DNA from: Promethearchaeota archaeon
GTDB taxonomy: Archaea > Asgardarchaeota > Lokiarchaeia > Sigynarchaeales > SOKP01
Assembly: GCA_016839425.1 (NCBI GenBank)
Contig: JAEOUI010000014.1
Coordinates: forward strand, 1 to 12,903
DNA: 12,903 nucleotides
Direction of reading: 5' to 3'
Made by a program: the position numbers and the translations under genes. The notes under the pieces were generated by a model. That model was not told the origin of the DNA, did no database searches, and saw only the letters and a list, made by a program, of their open reading frames with translations. This document shows positions 6,605-12,480 of the stretch, in pieces (the stretch's first letter is position 1; each line of letters begins with the position of its first letter).

Positions 6605-7249
6605 ATGAAAGAAAATTCAAAATATAACGATTATCGATTTAATGGAAGGATTCAAATAGACGAAGGCCAACCATGGTTTGACTTTGCAACTATTAAACCT
6701 TGGGATGAGAGTGAAAGTCCTTGGTTAGTCGAAAATAAGGTTCGTAGGGAAATTCTCATAAAACTTTCTGAAGGTGAAAAAACCTTCGAAGAACTTTATA
6801 ATACTATCAATTTTTCACCTAAACCGCTCTTGATTGATAAAACAGACTATAAAACAAGTGTAAGTTACCAATTGACAAAAAAAACTTTAGAAAATCACTT
6901 ATTAAATTTAGAATGGAATGATATGATAAAAAAAGCTGGAAAAAAATATTCACTCACTTTTCCAATCTATTCCCTTGAAGATATGGGAAATTTGAACTCC
7001 TATATAGAGAAACTAGCGTATAATTGGTCAAAAATTATTAAAGAAATTAAATCAGAAATTGGAAAAATCAATAACCAAATAAACTCTCAAACATCAATTT
7101 ATGGATTGATAATAGACAAAGCTATTGAAAAATTATACGATTTGCTCAAACAAGAAAAAATATTACCACAAGAGAATAATTTAAAATCATTTTGGGCAGA
7201 GCAACTAAGAAAAATTAAATTTGAAGAATGGGTAGAAAAAAATTTTTAA
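6605..7249 (+). CDS. Winged-helix (ArsR-like) protein downstream of sufB
   Basis: This 214-residue protein has a winged-helix domain at about residues 40-120. Helix 1 is ENKVRREILIKLSEG, followed by TFEELYNTI, then a recognition-like helix TKKTLENHLLNLEWNDMI and a wing (KKAGKKYSLTF). This order is typical of ArsR/MarR-like archaeal regulators. The C-terminal half is helical and charged and may form a dimer. The N-terminus is rich in aromatic and acidic residues (GQPWFDFATIKPWDESESPW). It follows sufB by 25 bp with a good ribosome site (GTGGGAG, 6588-6594), so co-transcription is likely. It contains no cysteine, which argues against an Fe-S-sensing SufR-type repressor, although another form of suf control remains possible. 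Its target is unknown. Confidence 0.65.
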   Translation: MKENSKYNDYRFNGRIQIDEGQPWFDFATIKPWDESESPWLVENKVRREILIKLSEGEKTFEELYNTINFSPKPLLIDKTDYKTSVSYQLTKKTLENHLLNLEWNDMIKKAGKKYSLTFPIYSLEDMGNLNSYIEKLAYNWSKIIKEIKSEIGKINNQINSQTSIYGLIIDKAIEKLYDLLKQEKILPQENNLKSFWAEQLRKIKFEEWVEKNF

Positions 7250-7293
7250 TCTTAGGTTTATAAGTATCTCAACATCCTAAGAATATATTTTTT
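7250..7293 (+). terminator. Stem-loop plus T-run after the sufB/winged-helix genes
   Basis: A perfect 7-bp stem, TCTTAGG (7250-7256) pairing with CCTAAGA (7276-7282), encloses a 19-base loop. It begins directly after the winged-helix stop codon and is followed by TTTTTT at 7288-7293. It is a plausible transcription end for the upstream genes. The large loop lowers certainty, and archaeal termination often needs only the T-run. Confidence 0.45.
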
Positions 7294-7363
7294 AAGAGTA
7301 TAAATTTATTAATTATTAAGATCACTCTTATACTATCAATAAGAATAAAACGAGCAGGGTTAA

Positions 7364-8305
7364 TTGAAAGAGTTAAAAATTGCGTTTGCAGGACTCGATA
7401 ACGCTGGTAAAACAAGTTTTTTGATCGCTTTAAGAAAAAAATATAATTTTCACGAATTTGTTAAGGAATTATTACCAACAAAATTAATTGAATTCAACGC
7501 TTTTAACTTTTTGAACCAATATAATGTTAATATTTGGGATATGGGCGGTCAAGAGAAGTACCGCCAATTATATGTCAAAAATCTCATTTACTTTGAAGAA
7601 ACTGATTTCTTATATTATATGATAGACATTCAAGACGAGAGTAGGTTCGAAGCTACTTTAAGTTACCTCAAAAAAATATTAGCGATCTATAAAGACTTAG
7701 AGTACAACAAGGAGGTTATTATTTGTTTATCAAAATACGACCCAAAACTCAAAAATAATTCTAATATAATGACCCGAAAGCAAGAGCTCATCAAACTTAT
7801 AAGCGAACAAAACCCTGAAATGCACTTTAAATTTTTTGATACATCTTATTACGATATTGCATCTTTAACACTGGCAATGTCATATTCCTTAAATCAAATT
7901 GTGCAGATTAACGAACTTCAAGAATACATTAAATCTTTTGGAAAAAATTTTGAGTGCCAATATGTCATTCTCTATTCTGATAATGGATTGATAATCTCAG
8001 ATTATTACGGTGAGATTTTTGATACTAAAGACTTTGAAGAACGAATATCCAATAAGATAAGCGATGATCTTAGATTTTTCCAAGAATTATTAGATAAAAA
8101 AGAAGAATTTTCAGAAAGAACCTCCTTTTTCAATGATCATAAAGAATATGTAAAAAAATTTATTATAGATGGGGAGAGAGGAAAAATTATATTCTATTTT
8201 GGAATCGCTACAAATAATTTAAAACAAATAGAAATGAAGCGAGAATTTGAAAAACTTGAAAAAGAACTTTTAAAAGCTTTTGTAGGTCATTTTATTGAAA
8301 GATAG
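7364..8305 (+). CDS. Arf/Rag-like small GTPase with C-terminal longin/roadblock-like domain
   Basis: This 313-residue protein has a Ras-superfamily G domain in residues 1 to about 175. The P-loop is GLDNAGKT (10-17), very close to Arf. Switch I has Thr39 in LLPT. G3 is WDMGGQ (58-63) with the Arf/Rag double glycine and the catalytic Gln63. G4 is SKYD (123-126) rather than NKxD, and G5 is DTS (159-161). A second domain (about 196-313) starts with YVILYSDNGLIIS and continues as strands and helices like a longin/roadblock profile fold. G domain plus C-terminal roadblock-like domain, at this length, is the layout of eukaryotic Rag/Gtr GTPases. Residue 2 is Lys, so there is no Arf-type myristoylation site. 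The start is the TTG at 7364, after a weak GCAGGG site. The 3' end overlaps the convergent gelsolin-like gene by 14 bp. A role in membrane or nutrient signalling is inferred. Confidence 0.85.
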   Translation: MKELKIAFAGLDNAGKTSFLIALRKKYNFHEFVKELLPTKLIEFNAFNFLNQYNVNIWDMGGQEKYRQLYVKNLIYFEETDFLYYMIDIQDESRFEATLSYLKKILAIYKDLEYNKEVIICLSKYDPKLKNNSNIMTRKQELIKLISEQNPEMHFKFFDTSYYDIASLTLAMSYSLNQIVQINELQEYIKSFGKNFECQYVILYSDNGLIISDYYGEIFDTKDFEERISNKISDDLRFFQELLDKKEEFSERTSFFNDHKEYVKKFIIDGERGKIIFYFGIATNNLKQIEMKREFEKLEKELLKAFVGHFIER

Positions 8306-9005
8306 GATAATTCTCTACTTTTAAATAACCAAGTTTCTCTAAAATATCAATTTCGGCAATGAGCCAACAGAGCTCATCGTATGAGCTACTCGATTGAAAT
8401 ACCTCTTCTGCCTTCTTTCGAATATCTTCAATTGAAGCTAGCCTTAAATTGTGTTTCATTATTTTTTCAGCCAACATCCAACATAGTTCGTTATAATCGT
8501 ATTCTTCTCGAGAAAGATAATAAGCGGCAACATTAATTTGCTCCTCAAGGCTTATTTCGTCTTTTTCGTTAACAATTTCTTCATCAATATCTGGTAAGGG
8601 ATATCCTTCTTTAAATACGACATATTTAAGCTCGGGAGCAGGCTTTCTATATTTTTTTAATTGATTTAACCACTTGACAAGGTCAGGTTCTTCAAGTTTT
8701 AATTCGGGACGCCTTTCGAAGTCTTTTTCATGGTGAAATCCTTTTTTTAATTGTTCCATAATGGCCAGAAAGGATCCATATTCCCTATTCTGTTTCATAA
8801 TAAGGATTTTTGCAGATCCCCCGCGTTCTTTATCTAATTTTCTAGCAATTTCTGCCGTTATTTCTTTTAAAAGTTGAGGAACTTCCAGTCCGACCCATAT
8901 ATATATTGTTCTATTGTCGTCTACGAGATAAACATCGTTTTTAATGAGTTCAAGCTTGTTAATTTCGTTTAATTTACCAGATCCATCAACTTTATATAGC
9001 TTCAT
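8292..9005 (-). CDS. Gelsolin-domain protein with C-terminal ELCW repeats
   Basis: With the ATG at 9005 the protein has 237 residues. Residues 2 to about 88 form a gelsolin/severin-type domain: LYKVDG at the first strand, NDVYLVDD (23-30) as the core strand, IWVG (36-39), a long helix LLKEITAEIARKLDKERGG, then a strand and the helix SFLAIM. Single gelsolin-like domains in Asgard archaea are known to bind actin and alter filament dynamics, so a cytoskeletal role is likely. After a charged linker, the C-terminal part holds two copies of a 24-residue helical unit (157-180 and 195-218), each centred on ELCW, with no match I recognise. A GTG at 9029 would add 8 residues (245). I prefer 9005 because the TATA-like AAAAATTTTTA at 9031-9041 would place the transcript start near it. 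The gene follows the CheB-like gene on the same strand. Confidence 0.8.
   Translation of the reverse strand: MKLYKVDGSGKLNEINKLELIKNDVYLVDDNRTIYIWVGLEVPQLLKEITAEIARKLDKERGGSAKILIMKQNREYGSFLAIMEQLKKGFHHEKDFERRPELKLEEPDLVKWLNQLKKYRKPAPELKYVVFKEGYPLPDIDEEIVNEKDEISLEEQINVAAYYLSREEYDYNELCWMLAEKIMKHNLRLASIEDIRKKAEEVFQSSSSYDELCWLIAEIDILEKLGYLKVENYPIFQ
8352..8537 (-). repeat. Internal protein repeat (two 24-residue ELCW units)
   Basis: Two units with a 38-residue period lie in the C-terminal half of the gelsolin-domain protein. Aligned positions shared by both are the initial Ile, an Ala, then Tyr-x-ELCW-x-x-AE. Eight of the last ten residues or so are identical or conservative. This points to duplication of a helical hairpin unit. 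Confidence 0.6.
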
Positions 9006-9030
9006 AAGACTATTATGGAAATTAAACACT

Positions 9031-9041
9031 TAAAAATTTTT
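9031..9041 (-). promoter_or_regulatory. Possible TATA box of the gelsolin-domain gene
   Basis: The minus strand reads AAAAATTTTTA in the short gap after the CheB-like gene. Its centre is about 31 bases from the ATG at 9005, so transcription would begin within a few bases of that ATG, giving a nearly leaderless message. It would allow expression independent of the CheB-like gene. Confidence 0.35.
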
Positions 9042-9065
9042 GCTTGCCCATTAAAGAGCCAGACT

Positions 9066-10238
9066 CTATAGCTGTCGTGCGAATTGGATCATCATATCTT
9101 TAATTTTATAATTTGGTAAAATGAGATTTGCTGCATCATTTTCTGCAGCCATCCTTGGCATTCCGTATAAAATGCTTGTTTCTTCTGATTCTGCGATGGT
9201 TCTCCCGCCCATCTTTTTTATAGCTAATAATCCTTTCACACCGTCCTTTCCCATACCTGTTAATAAAATTCCCATTGTATTATTTTTATAAACTCTTGCA
9301 GCCGAGAGAAACAAGACATCTACCGAGGGTCTGCAAAAATTGACACGTTCTCCTTCGAAGGTTCTAATGGATGGTTTATTATTTATAGCAACAATCTCCA
9401 TGTGATGATCTCCAGGAGAGAGATAAATCTTTCCGGGCATAATTTCTTCTCCATTTGAAGGAATCTTTACCGGAAGTTGACAAGCGCCTCTTAATGAAAC
9501 AGCAAATTGTCTCATAAAAAAGTGATTGAGGTGTTGTACGACTAATATAGGACTCGGAAAATTAGCAGGTATTTCTTTAAGGATGGATGGTAACGTTTTA
9601 GGGCCACCAACACTTGCACCCATTACTATTATGTTTGTTTCGAGCTTATCAATTTGAATTGGGGATATTTTAATATCAAGATCGTTTGTCTTTAATTTTT
9701 TGTTTAACTCGATCAAATGATTTGGTTTAATATGTTCTATATATTGGATATTTTCAGTTTCAATTAATTGTTTATTTTGAATTTGGGCGATTTCTTCTCG
9801 GAGCTTGATCTTTCTTTTCTCGATATTATTAATTTTTGTTTTAAAAGATTTAATGATATTTGCAATGAGTTTTTGTTTGAGGTTTTCATACATATCTCTC
9901 GTGAAAAATTTAGGTTTAATTATTGAAGTAAAATCTGTAAATCCATAGCTCTTTACTTCGCTATAAAGTGCTTTTCGATCTTTATCTGGTGAAATTAAAA
10001 AAACCGTTGGTATGGAATTCTCTGATTGAATTATTTTAAAATCTCTTAAATACTTAAAATTTTCTTCTTTAAGATCAATTATTAAAACATCTGGTTCGTA
10101 TTTTTCAGCCATTTTTACGGCATCGATTCCATTTCGACTAATATTAACGATTACCATAAAATGGTTTTCTGAAATTAATTTCGAAATTTCGGACCTCTTA
10201 AAGATGGAATCAGCACATATTAAAACTTTTATAATCAT
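9066..10238 (-). CDS. cheB: CheB-type protein-glutamate methylesterase with divergent receiver domain
   Basis: With the ATG at 10238 the protein has 390 residues. Residues 1 to about 115 are a response-regulator receiver domain: the acidic pocket Asp10 (the usual second acid is Ala9), phospho-acceptor Asp55 in VLIIDLK, Ser83 and Lys108-Pro109. The Met-Pro normally found after the aspartate is missing. A long lysine/glutamate-rich helical linker follows (about 120-195). The methylesterase domain (about 200-390) has the catalytic triad Ser209 in GASVGGP, His236 in VVQHLN and Asp332 in GMGKDG, plus SPGDHHM and the AESEET(S)-YGMP end. CheB removes methyl groups from chemoreceptors in the cytosol. 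No other che gene or receptor is in the window. The frame extends 41 codons further upstream, but that part is Tyr-rich and lies across a TATA-like box (10256-10263), so I reject it. The gelsolin-domain gene follows. Confidence 0.88.
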   Translation of the reverse strand: MIIKVLICADSIFKRSEISKLISENHFMVIVNISRNGIDAVKMAEKYEPDVLIIDLKEENFKYLRDFKIIQSENSIPTVFLISPDKDRKALYSEVKSYGFTDFTSIIKPKFFTRDMYENLKQKLIANIIKSFKTKINNIEKRKIKLREEIAQIQNKQLIETENIQYIEHIKPNHLIELNKKLKTNDLDIKISPIQIDKLETNIIVMGASVGGPKTLPSILKEIPANFPSPILVVQHLNHFFMRQFAVSLRGACQLPVKIPSNGEEIMPGKIYLSPGDHHMEIVAINNKPSIRTFEGERVNFCRPSVDVLFLSAARVYKNNTMGILLTGMGKDGVKGLLAIKKMGGRTIAESEETSILYGMPRMAAENDAANLILPNYKIKDMMIQFARQL

Positions 10239-10255
10239 AACTAATACAATAATAA

Positions 10256-10263
10256 TATATTTT
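10256..10263 (-). promoter_or_regulatory. Possible TATA box of the cheB-like gene
   Basis: AAATATAT on the minus strand is centred about 22 bases from the ATG at 10238, consistent with a leaderless or nearly leaderless transcript. It is one reason to choose that start over the longer frame. Confidence 0.3.
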
Positions 10264-10415
10264 TCTGTGTATTGGAGTTTTTTTTTAACCAAAACTATAG
10301 ACAATTTATTCGTATAAAAATAATAATAATAATTTAATCTTTTAAAGAAATAAAAATTCAATTATTAAATATTATGAAGATAATACTTGGACTCATATTT
10401 AATTCGTTATTTTTT

Positions 10416-10438
10416 ATGTGATAATCGATAAATCACAT
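10416..10438. promoter_or_regulatory. Operator-like inverted repeat ATGTGAT-N9-ATCACAT
   Basis: Perfect 7-bp arms (10416-10422 and 10432-10438) flank a 9-base spacer that itself contains the palindrome ATCGAT. It lies in the 240-bp divergent region between the cheB-like gene and the small ORF at 10479, immediately before the TATA-like element at 10440-10447. Position and symmetry fit a dimeric regulator's binding site. The regulator is unknown. Confidence 0.45.
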
Positions 10439-10439
10439 T

Positions 10440-10447
10440 ATTTATAT
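10440..10447 (+). promoter_or_regulatory. TATA-like box upstream of the small ORF
   Basis: ATTTATAT is centred about 35 bases before the ATG at 10479, predicting a leader of about 9 bases. It adjoins the inverted repeat at 10416-10438, so binding there could block or assist transcription factor B/TBP loading. Confidence 0.35.
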
Positions 10448-10478
10448 CTATTTATAATTATACATTAAGAGTTCAATT

Positions 10479-10721
10479 ATGTTAAAAGCTGAGAATTCAC
10501 AATCAATCAAAAATGAAAGTAATGAGAACAATTCAATGACTAACCTTGATATTGATATCAATTTTAATAATATACTAGAAAAAAATTTAGAATACGCTAA
10601 AAATTTACACAACTCTCTAATCACATCAATTAATATATCTAATTCACAAAAATTAGAATGGTGTAATATTGAAAGAAATTTTATCAAACAATATCTAAAA
10701 ATACTTGCAAATCGTAAATAA
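10479..10721 (+). CDS. Small hypothetical protein (80 aa)
   Basis: I recognise no family. The predicted product is polar and Asn-rich at the N-terminus (residues 1-28), then mostly helical (NILEKNLEYAKNLHNSLITS and LEWCNIERNFIKQYLKILA), with one cysteine and no membrane segment. A TATA-like box at a suitable distance and an operator-like palindrome just upstream support a transcribed unit. No Shine-Dalgarno site is visible, which would fit a near-leaderless message. A same-length frame on the other strand lacks such support. It stands 135 bp before the coiled-coil genes on the same strand. It may be a real small gene or chance coding in AT-rich DNA. Confidence 0.45.
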   Translation: MLKAENSQSIKNESNENNSMTNLDIDINFNNILEKNLEYAKNLHNSLITSINISNSQKLEWCNIERNFIKQYLKILANRK

Positions 10722-10780
10722 AAATGTAAATTGAAGAATTCTTAAAATTGCTTTAAATATGCTTCTTCGTTTTAAAAAGA

Positions 10781-10788
10781 TATAAAAA
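10781..10788 (+). promoter_or_regulatory. Possible TATA box of the coiled-coil gene pair
   Basis: TATAAAAA predicts transcription from about 10810 and a leader of about 45 bases that contains a GAGG ribosome site (10843-10846). The nearer TTTATAAA at 10835-10842 is too close to the ATG at 10857 to serve as a TATA box. Confidence 0.35.
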
Positions 10789-10856
10789 CAAATTCTATTA
10801 TTATTTTTTTAAAACTTATTCTTAGAAAATTCTATTTATAAAGAGGCAATCGCGAA

Positions 10857-11606
10857 ATGTCAGAAATTACCGATGTTAAATCAACATTAAAGAAAGCGAT
10901 ATCCGTCTTAGAAGAAACGACGGCAATTAACAACGACTCGCTTCCAAAAATACTTGAAAATCCGAATACATTATTATCTCAAATCGCAATATTCGAAGAA
11001 AAAAGGACGGCAAATCTAAATACAATTGAAGCCAATAAGGACGAAATTAACACTTTGAAGAATAAAATTGCTCAAAATGAAAGAGATATTGCCAAACTTG
11101 AAGAACAGAACGAAGAATCCAATAGAGAAAAGCAATTACTTTTGGAAAAAATTCAATCCGCTCAAAACGAGCTTACTGATACTCAAGAGAAAATTAAAGC
11201 GAAAAAAGAAGATTTAGACTTAAAAACAGCTCGTTTGAACGAATTAGATGATACAGTACACAATACTATAAAAGAAGTTGGAAAATTTGACGAAAAGTTA
11301 ACTAATTTAGAAATGCAACTTAGAGATGAGCTTGAGAAAAAAGAAAATTATATTAGTTCCTTTGGAACTCGAGTTGCTGCGATTAAAGCATTAATTAAAT
11401 TCGGTTATATTAAGACGCAACAACTTACTCTCATAAAGGGGTTATTGCCCGGATCAACGGTAGATCTTAAAAGTCTTTGCGTGGGTCTAGATATTCCCGA
11501 GGGAAAAGCCAAGCAGATTCTCCGGGATATGGTAAATCAGAACGGTCCAATTGAGCTTGATGAAGGTGCGGGTACGGTCACCCTAAAGGAGGAGGTGGGA
11601 TTCTAA
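10857..11606 (+). CDS. Coiled-coil protein with C-terminal winged helix (first of pair)
   Basis: The product has 249 residues. Residues 40-165 are a long coiled coil rich in Glu, Lys, Asn and Leu heptads, interrupted by few prolines. Residues about 170-249 form a winged-helix-like domain: helices AIKALIKFGYI and LTLIKGLL, then VDLKSLCVGLDIP, the helix EGKAKQILRDMV, and a short beta wing (IELDEGAGTVTL). I do not recognise a named family. The winged helix could bind DNA or, as in ESCRT-II and other complexes, proteins. It is the paralogue of the following gene, whose ATG directly follows this gene's stop, so the two products are probably made together and pair through their coiled coils. GAGG at 10843-10846 supports the ATG. 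There is no membrane segment. Confidence 0.75.
   Translation: MSEITDVKSTLKKAISVLEETTAINNDSLPKILENPNTLLSQIAIFEEKRTANLNTIEANKDEINTLKNKIAQNERDIAKLEEQNEESNREKQLLLEKIQSAQNELTDTQEKIKAKKEDLDLKTARLNELDDTVHNTIKEVGKFDEKLTNLEMQLRDELEKKENYISSFGTRVAAIKALIKFGYIKTQQLTLIKGLLPGSTVDLKSLCVGLDIPEGKAKQILRDMVNQNGPIELDEGAGTVTLKEEVGF
11588..11598 (+). promoter_or_regulatory. Very strong Shine-Dalgarno site inside the 3' end of the first coiled-coil gene
   Basis: GGAGGAGGTGG contains a near-perfect anti-16S match (GGAGGTG at 11591-11597), 9 bases before the ATG at 11607. It encodes the Glu-Glu-Val-Gly near the end of the upstream protein. It implies efficient, separately initiated translation of the second gene. Confidence 0.75.
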
Positions 11607-12335
11607 ATGTCTATAAAAGAAATGCTTAGTACGATTGAAAAATTTGAAGGGACGGCAGATGCGTATAATCAATCTTGGCAAAAGCAATATCAAGAACTCA
11701 TTAAAAATATCAGTGAAATATATAAATTGTTAAAAACCCTTGAAAAACATGACGAGGAACTCATGGCGACTATTGCCGAATTAAACGGTGAACTTACGGA
11801 ACTTAGAACCAAATCTGAAGAAATGGATGCCAAGATCGAAAGTCTAAGAACGAAAAAAGAGGAATCAACTTTAAAAATTCAAGAACTTAATAACGATATT
11901 GAAAAAATCATTACTGATTCTAAAAAACCTCAATTCGAACTCGATAATTTAGTTTCCAAGCTTGATGCTTTAAACGAGAAAATATCAGTAAAAGAAGCAG
12001 AAAAAGCCGATCTCGACCAAAAAAAGATTAATAACGAAAATAAAGAACAAGAATTAACAACCGAACATAAATCCCGAATGGAGGAATTAGAAAAGAAGCT
12101 TTCCAGATTGAAGCAAGAACATTTCTTTTCGATGTTTGTCTACGAAAATGCACCAGAAGATATATCCGAAGTTGAAATCATATCAACGATAATGGAAAAA
12201 GGAAAGGTTCAATTAGACGATCTCAAAAAAAGCTTGGATATTCCACCCATTATGGCTGTTAGGACTATAAAACAACTAGCACTCAAGGGATTGATTAATT
12301 TAAACGAAAATAATAACGAAATATCAATGCCTTAA
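11607..12335 (+). CDS. Coiled-coil protein with C-terminal winged helix (second of pair)
   Basis: The product has 242 residues. Residues about 30-170 are a long coiled coil with regular Leu/Ile heptads (for example ELTELRTKSEEMDAKIESLR at 62-81), broken by a short segment around KKPQ (106-109). The C-terminal domain (about 183-242) is winged-helix-like: ISEVEIISTIMEKGKV, LDDLKKSLDIP, MAVRTIKQLALKGLI, then a short wing. It shares the VxLxxLxxxLDIP core with the preceding protein, so the two are paralogues from a duplication. It differs by lacking the first gene's longer helical lead-in to the winged helix. Zero intergenic distance and a strong ribosome site show translational linkage. The family is not recognised. 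SMC-like arms, ESCRT-like wH adaptors or a DNA-bound filament are all possible. There is no cysteine and no membrane segment. Confidence 0.75.
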   Translation: MSIKEMLSTIEKFEGTADAYNQSWQKQYQELIKNISEIYKLLKTLEKHDEELMATIAELNGELTELRTKSEEMDAKIESLRTKKEESTLKIQELNNDIEKIITDSKKPQFELDNLVSKLDALNEKISVKEAEKADLDQKKINNENKEQELTTEHKSRMEELEKKLSRLKQEHFFSMFVYENAPEDISEVEIISTIMEKGKVQLDDLKKSLDIPPIMAVRTIKQLALKGLINLNENNNEISMP

Positions 12336-12448
12336 TATCTATTTTTTACCCAAATTTATTTCACTTATTTTATTTTATTCTTTTGAAATAATCACGATAA
12401 AGGTTTGAATAACATTTATTAATTGTACAGGTTATTGTTTATTACCAA

Positions 12449-12458
12449 TTTATAAAAT
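12449..12458 (+). promoter_or_regulatory. TATA box of the nucleotidyltransferase gene
   Basis: TTTATAAAAT is centred 27-28 bases before the TTG at 12481, exactly where an archaeal TATA box would place the transcription start for a leaderless message. The 145-bp gap before this gene holds nothing else convincing. Confidence 0.5.
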
Positions 12459-12480
12459 ATCAATGTGGAATTAATTCAAA

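Noticed and set aside
6605..7249. SufR-type Fe-S sensing repressor for the winged-helix gene after sufB
   Set aside because: The protein contains no cysteine, so it cannot ligate a cluster as SufR does.
8352..8537. Villin headpiece at the C-terminus of the gelsolin-domain protein
   Set aside because: A YLSREEY stretch recalls the headpiece, but the conserved Pro-x-Trp-Lys and the terminal Leu-Lys-Lys core are absent, and the region is better explained by two ELCW repeats.
10239..10361. 41-residue N-terminal extension of the CheB-like protein
   Set aside because: The extension is Tyr-rich low complexity, crosses a TATA-like box, and receiver domains normally begin close to the MIIKVLICAD strand, which starts at the ATG at 10238.
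10417..10437. CRP-type site (TGTGA...TCACA)
   Set aside because: The half-sites match, but the spacer is 11 bases instead of 6, and a bacterial CRP is not expected in this archaeal context.
10448..10687. 79-codon frame on the minus strand opposite the small ORF at 10479
   Set aside because: Hydrophobic, serine/leucine-rich translation typical of the antisense of AT-rich DNA, with no promoter or ribosome site. The plus-strand frame has a better upstream region.
12408..12436. Inverted repeat AATAAC/GTTATT before the nucleotidyltransferase gene
   Set aside because: Arms of six bases with a 17-base spacer are expected by chance in such AT-rich sequence, and there is no T-run directly after it.
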